Shown here piece after piece: positions 22,880-24,482 of a stretch of 24,482 bases of DNA. Within the stretch, counting starts at the first letter, position 1; every line of letters begins with the position of its first letter. Source of the DNA: CAZNEZ01 sp964572475 (GTDB lineage Bacteria; Bacillota; Clostridia; Lachnospirales; Lachnospiraceae); NCBI GenBank assembly GCA_964572475.1, contig CAZNEZ010000038.1:1-24482 (forward strand), given 5' to 3'. Made by a program: the position numbers and the translations under genes. The notes under the pieces are model-generated. The model was not told the origin of the DNA. It ran no database searches and saw only the letters and a program-made list of their open reading frames with translations.

Positions 22880-24322
22880 TTATCTCTGATAGTCACCGCG
22901 TATATCTTCTGTAGGTGGCTCCATAGGATAATTACCCGTAAAACATCCAGTGCATATTGGTAATCCATTTACCATTTCACTAAGCCTTTCAAGTTTAAGA
23001 TATCCCAGTGAATCTGCCCCTATTATCTGCTTAATGGCTTCTATACTTCTATTATGTGCAATAAGCTGATCTCTTGAAGGAATATCTGTACCAAAGTAAC
23101 ATTCATATAAGAATGGTGGAGAACTTACTCTCATATGAACTTCTTTAGCACCAGCCTCTTTTAGCATACTGACAATTCTATCACTTGTAGTTCCTCTAAC
23201 AATAGAATCATCAATCATAATTACCCTCTTGCCTTTAACTGCCTCTTTTAGAACATTCAGTTTAACTCTTACACTAGATTCTCTGCTCGCCTGCTTAGGT
23301 TTAATGAATGTTCTTCCAACGTAACTATTCTTTACAAATGCTGTTCCATAAGGAATTCCTGACTGAAGAGAATAGCCAAGAGCTGCCGCATTTCCTGATT
23401 CTGGTACACCAACAACAATATCAGCTTCTACAGGACTATCAATAGCAAGATATTTCCCTGCAAGTAATCTTGAATGATAAACTGAAACTTCATCAATTAT
23501 ACTATCAGGTCTTGCAAAATATATATATTCAAAAATGCATCTTGCTTCTTTGCTTTTAGGAATACACATTGAAGTATCCGATTTAATTCCATCTTTATTA
23601 ATTGTTACAATTTCACCAGGAAGAACATCTCTGATGAATTCTGCTCCAAGCGTATCTAACGCGCATGTTTCTGATGCAAGTATATATGCATTATCCCTCT
23701 TTCCAATGCAAAGCGGTTTAAATCCGTATGGATCTCTAGCTCCAATAAGCTTTCTGGGACTCATAACAACAAGTGAATATGCGCCCTTAATTTTTGCCAT
23801 AGCCTTCGCTACAGCTTCTTCAACACTCTTAGTATTTATTCTTTCTCTTGCAATATGATATGCAATAACCTCGGTATCTATTGTTGTCTGAAAAATGGCT
23901 CCTGAATATTCAAGCTCCTTTCTCAGTTCTAATGCATTTATAAGATTACCATTATGTGCAAGTCCTAGAGTTCCTTTTACATAGTTAAGTACTAATGGCT
24001 GTGCATTTTCCCTGGTGCTGCTTCCAGCAGTTGAATATCTAGTATGTCCAACCCCTATATCACCCTTAAGCTTCTCTATTTCATCAGGAGAAAATACTTC
24101 GTTAACAAGTCCCATTCCCTTATATGATAAAACTTTACCTTTGGGACCATTCGTATCGCTTACTGCAATACCACAGCTTTCCTGTCCTCTATGCTGCAAA
24201 GAACATAAACCATAATAAATAGTTTGTGCCACTTCTCCTCCATCAAGGTCATATATACCAAATACACCACACTCTTCATGAAGATTATCATCAATCTCAT
24301 TCATTAACTGAATATTGTTCAT
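22880..24322 (-). CDS. purF: Amidophosphoribosyltransferase (Fe-S type)
   Basis: PurF makes 5-phosphoribosylamine from PRPP and glutamine, the committed step of purine synthesis. The 480-residue protein has an N-terminal glutaminase whose nucleophile Cys18 (ECGVFGIY) is exposed after removal of a short propeptide. LQHRGQES follows. The C-terminal phosphoribosyltransferase domain carries the PRPP motif VIMIDDSIVRGTT. The cysteines in ARCIFEY, YECYFG and ICTGCFTGNYP match the [4Fe-4S] cluster of the B. subtilis type. GAGAGG lies about nine bases before the ATG at 24322; a TTG six bases earlier is less likely. A promoter and a leader hairpin precede it. Confidence 0.97.
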   Translation of the reverse strand: MNNIQLMNEIDDNLHEECGVFGIYDLDGGEVAQTIYYGLCSLQHRGQESCGIAVSDTNGPKGKVLSYKGMGLVNEVFSPDEIEKLKGDIGVGHTRYSTAGSSTRENAQPLVLNYVKGTLGLAHNGNLINALELRKELEYSGAIFQTTIDTEVIAYHIARERINTKSVEEAVAKAMAKIKGAYSLVVMSPRKLIGARDPYGFKPLCIGKRDNAYILASETCALDTLGAEFIRDVLPGEIVTINKDGIKSDTSMCIPKSKEARCIFEYIYFARPDSIIDEVSVYHSRLLAGKYLAIDSPVEADIVVGVPESGNAAALGYSLQSGIPYGTAFVKNSYVGRTFIKPKQASRESSVRVKLNVLKEAVKGKRVIMIDDSIVRGTTSDRIVSMLKEAGAKEVHMRVSSPPFLYECYFGTDIPSRDQLIAHNRSIEAIKQIIGADSLGYLKLERLSEMVNGLPICTGCFTGNYPMEPPTEDIRGDYQR

Positions 24323-24373
24323 ATGCAAATTCCTCTCTCACTACAAATTTTATCTCTAATGCAAAAAAGTATA

Positions 24374-24399
24374 GAGACAGACCTATAACGGTCTGCCTC
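24374..24399 (-). promoter_or_regulatory. Leader hairpin before purF, possible attenuator
   Basis: On the minus strand GAGGCAGACC and GGTCTGTCTC form a 10-pair stem (one G-T wobble) around GTTATA, followed five bases later by TTTTTT (24368-24363). It lies inside the predicted purF transcript, so it may be an attenuator rather than the end of an upstream gene. The T-run is not directly adjacent, which weakens it. Confidence 0.5.
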
Positions 24400-24425
24400 C
24401 ATTGGCTATCTTATTTGTACCTAAA

Positions 24426-24454
24426 ATTATAATACATAGATTTTAAAATATCAA
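24426..24454 (-). promoter_or_regulatory. Promoter of purF
   Basis: On the minus strand TTGATA (24454-24449), 17 bases and a perfect TATAAT (24431-24426). The predicted start is near 24419, giving a leader of about 97 bases. I see no purine riboswitch core in the 160 bases before purF. Confidence 0.65.
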
Positions 24455-24482
24455 ATAAAAATTTCCTATTCAGCAAATTTTG

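Noticed and set aside
24323..24405. Short frame in the purF leader (ATGGAGG...) whose stop overlaps the purF start
   Set aside because: Its ATG has no ribosome site upstream; the GGAGG is inside the frame and paired in the hairpin. Probably chance.
24329..24482. Purine riboswitch upstream of purF
   Set aside because: The conserved loops and P1 closing bases of the purine aptamer are not found on the minus strand of this stretch.

Overview
The window looks like a chromosomal segment of a low-GC Firmicute of class Clostridia, probably family Lachnospiraceae. The reasons are AT-rich non-coding DNA, AGGAGG-type ribosome binding sites, TTGACA/TATAAT-type promoters, and the gene set (PspA with an SPFH/zinc-ribbon partner, a YerC/TrpR-like protein, a DUF1836-like protein, Fe-S-type PurF, RlmD-type rRNA methyltransferase). 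The taxonomic call is inference from protein appearance. About 26 protein genes are visible, roughly three quarters on the minus strand.

Region 1 (1-2400) is accessory. A minus-strand operon encodes a small AbrB-like DNA-binding protein and two DNA methyltransferases with opposite motif order, the second cut by the window edge. The genes overlap end to start. Upstream lie a clear promoter with 11-bp-phased AGTCT repeats and a GC-rich, long-stem element of unknown nature (2220-2302). This is probably the modification part of a restriction-modification or related defence locus; no endonuclease is visible.

Region 2 (2393-9856) is mostly core: rlmD, two unknown small membrane proteins, then a tight operon pspA / SPFH-zinc-ribbon gene / pcrA. 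Divergent from pspA is a DUF1836-like gene with a long leader and an ER/K helix tail.

Region 3 (9879-15480) holds yerC, a PHP-domain hydrolase, an orphan ABC-type substrate-binding lipoprotein, a cold-shock gene with its own promoter and terminator, hslO with a SAM methyltransferase gene just upstream, and an unknown membrane protein.

Region 4 (15480-18230) has a SEC-C protein, an orphan promoter-plus-terminator unit that could be a small RNA, a two-helix membrane protein, an unknown 204-residue protein, and deoC. The gaps between convergent genes carry striking inverted and tandem repeats that run into stop codons.

Region 5 (18290-24482) is nucleotide metabolism: purA, a LysR regulator, yqeY, purB and purF. 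purF makes phosphoribosylamine in the first committed step. PurB acts twice in purine and AMP synthesis, and PurA makes the PurB substrate adenylosuccinate. purF, purB and purA each have a recognisable promoter of their own; purB and purF also have leader hairpins.

Several genes start immediately after GGAGG at a codon inside a longer reading frame. I moved those starts to the codon the ribosome binding site supports. I see no tRNA, rRNA, CRISPR array, transposase or recognisable riboswitch class.
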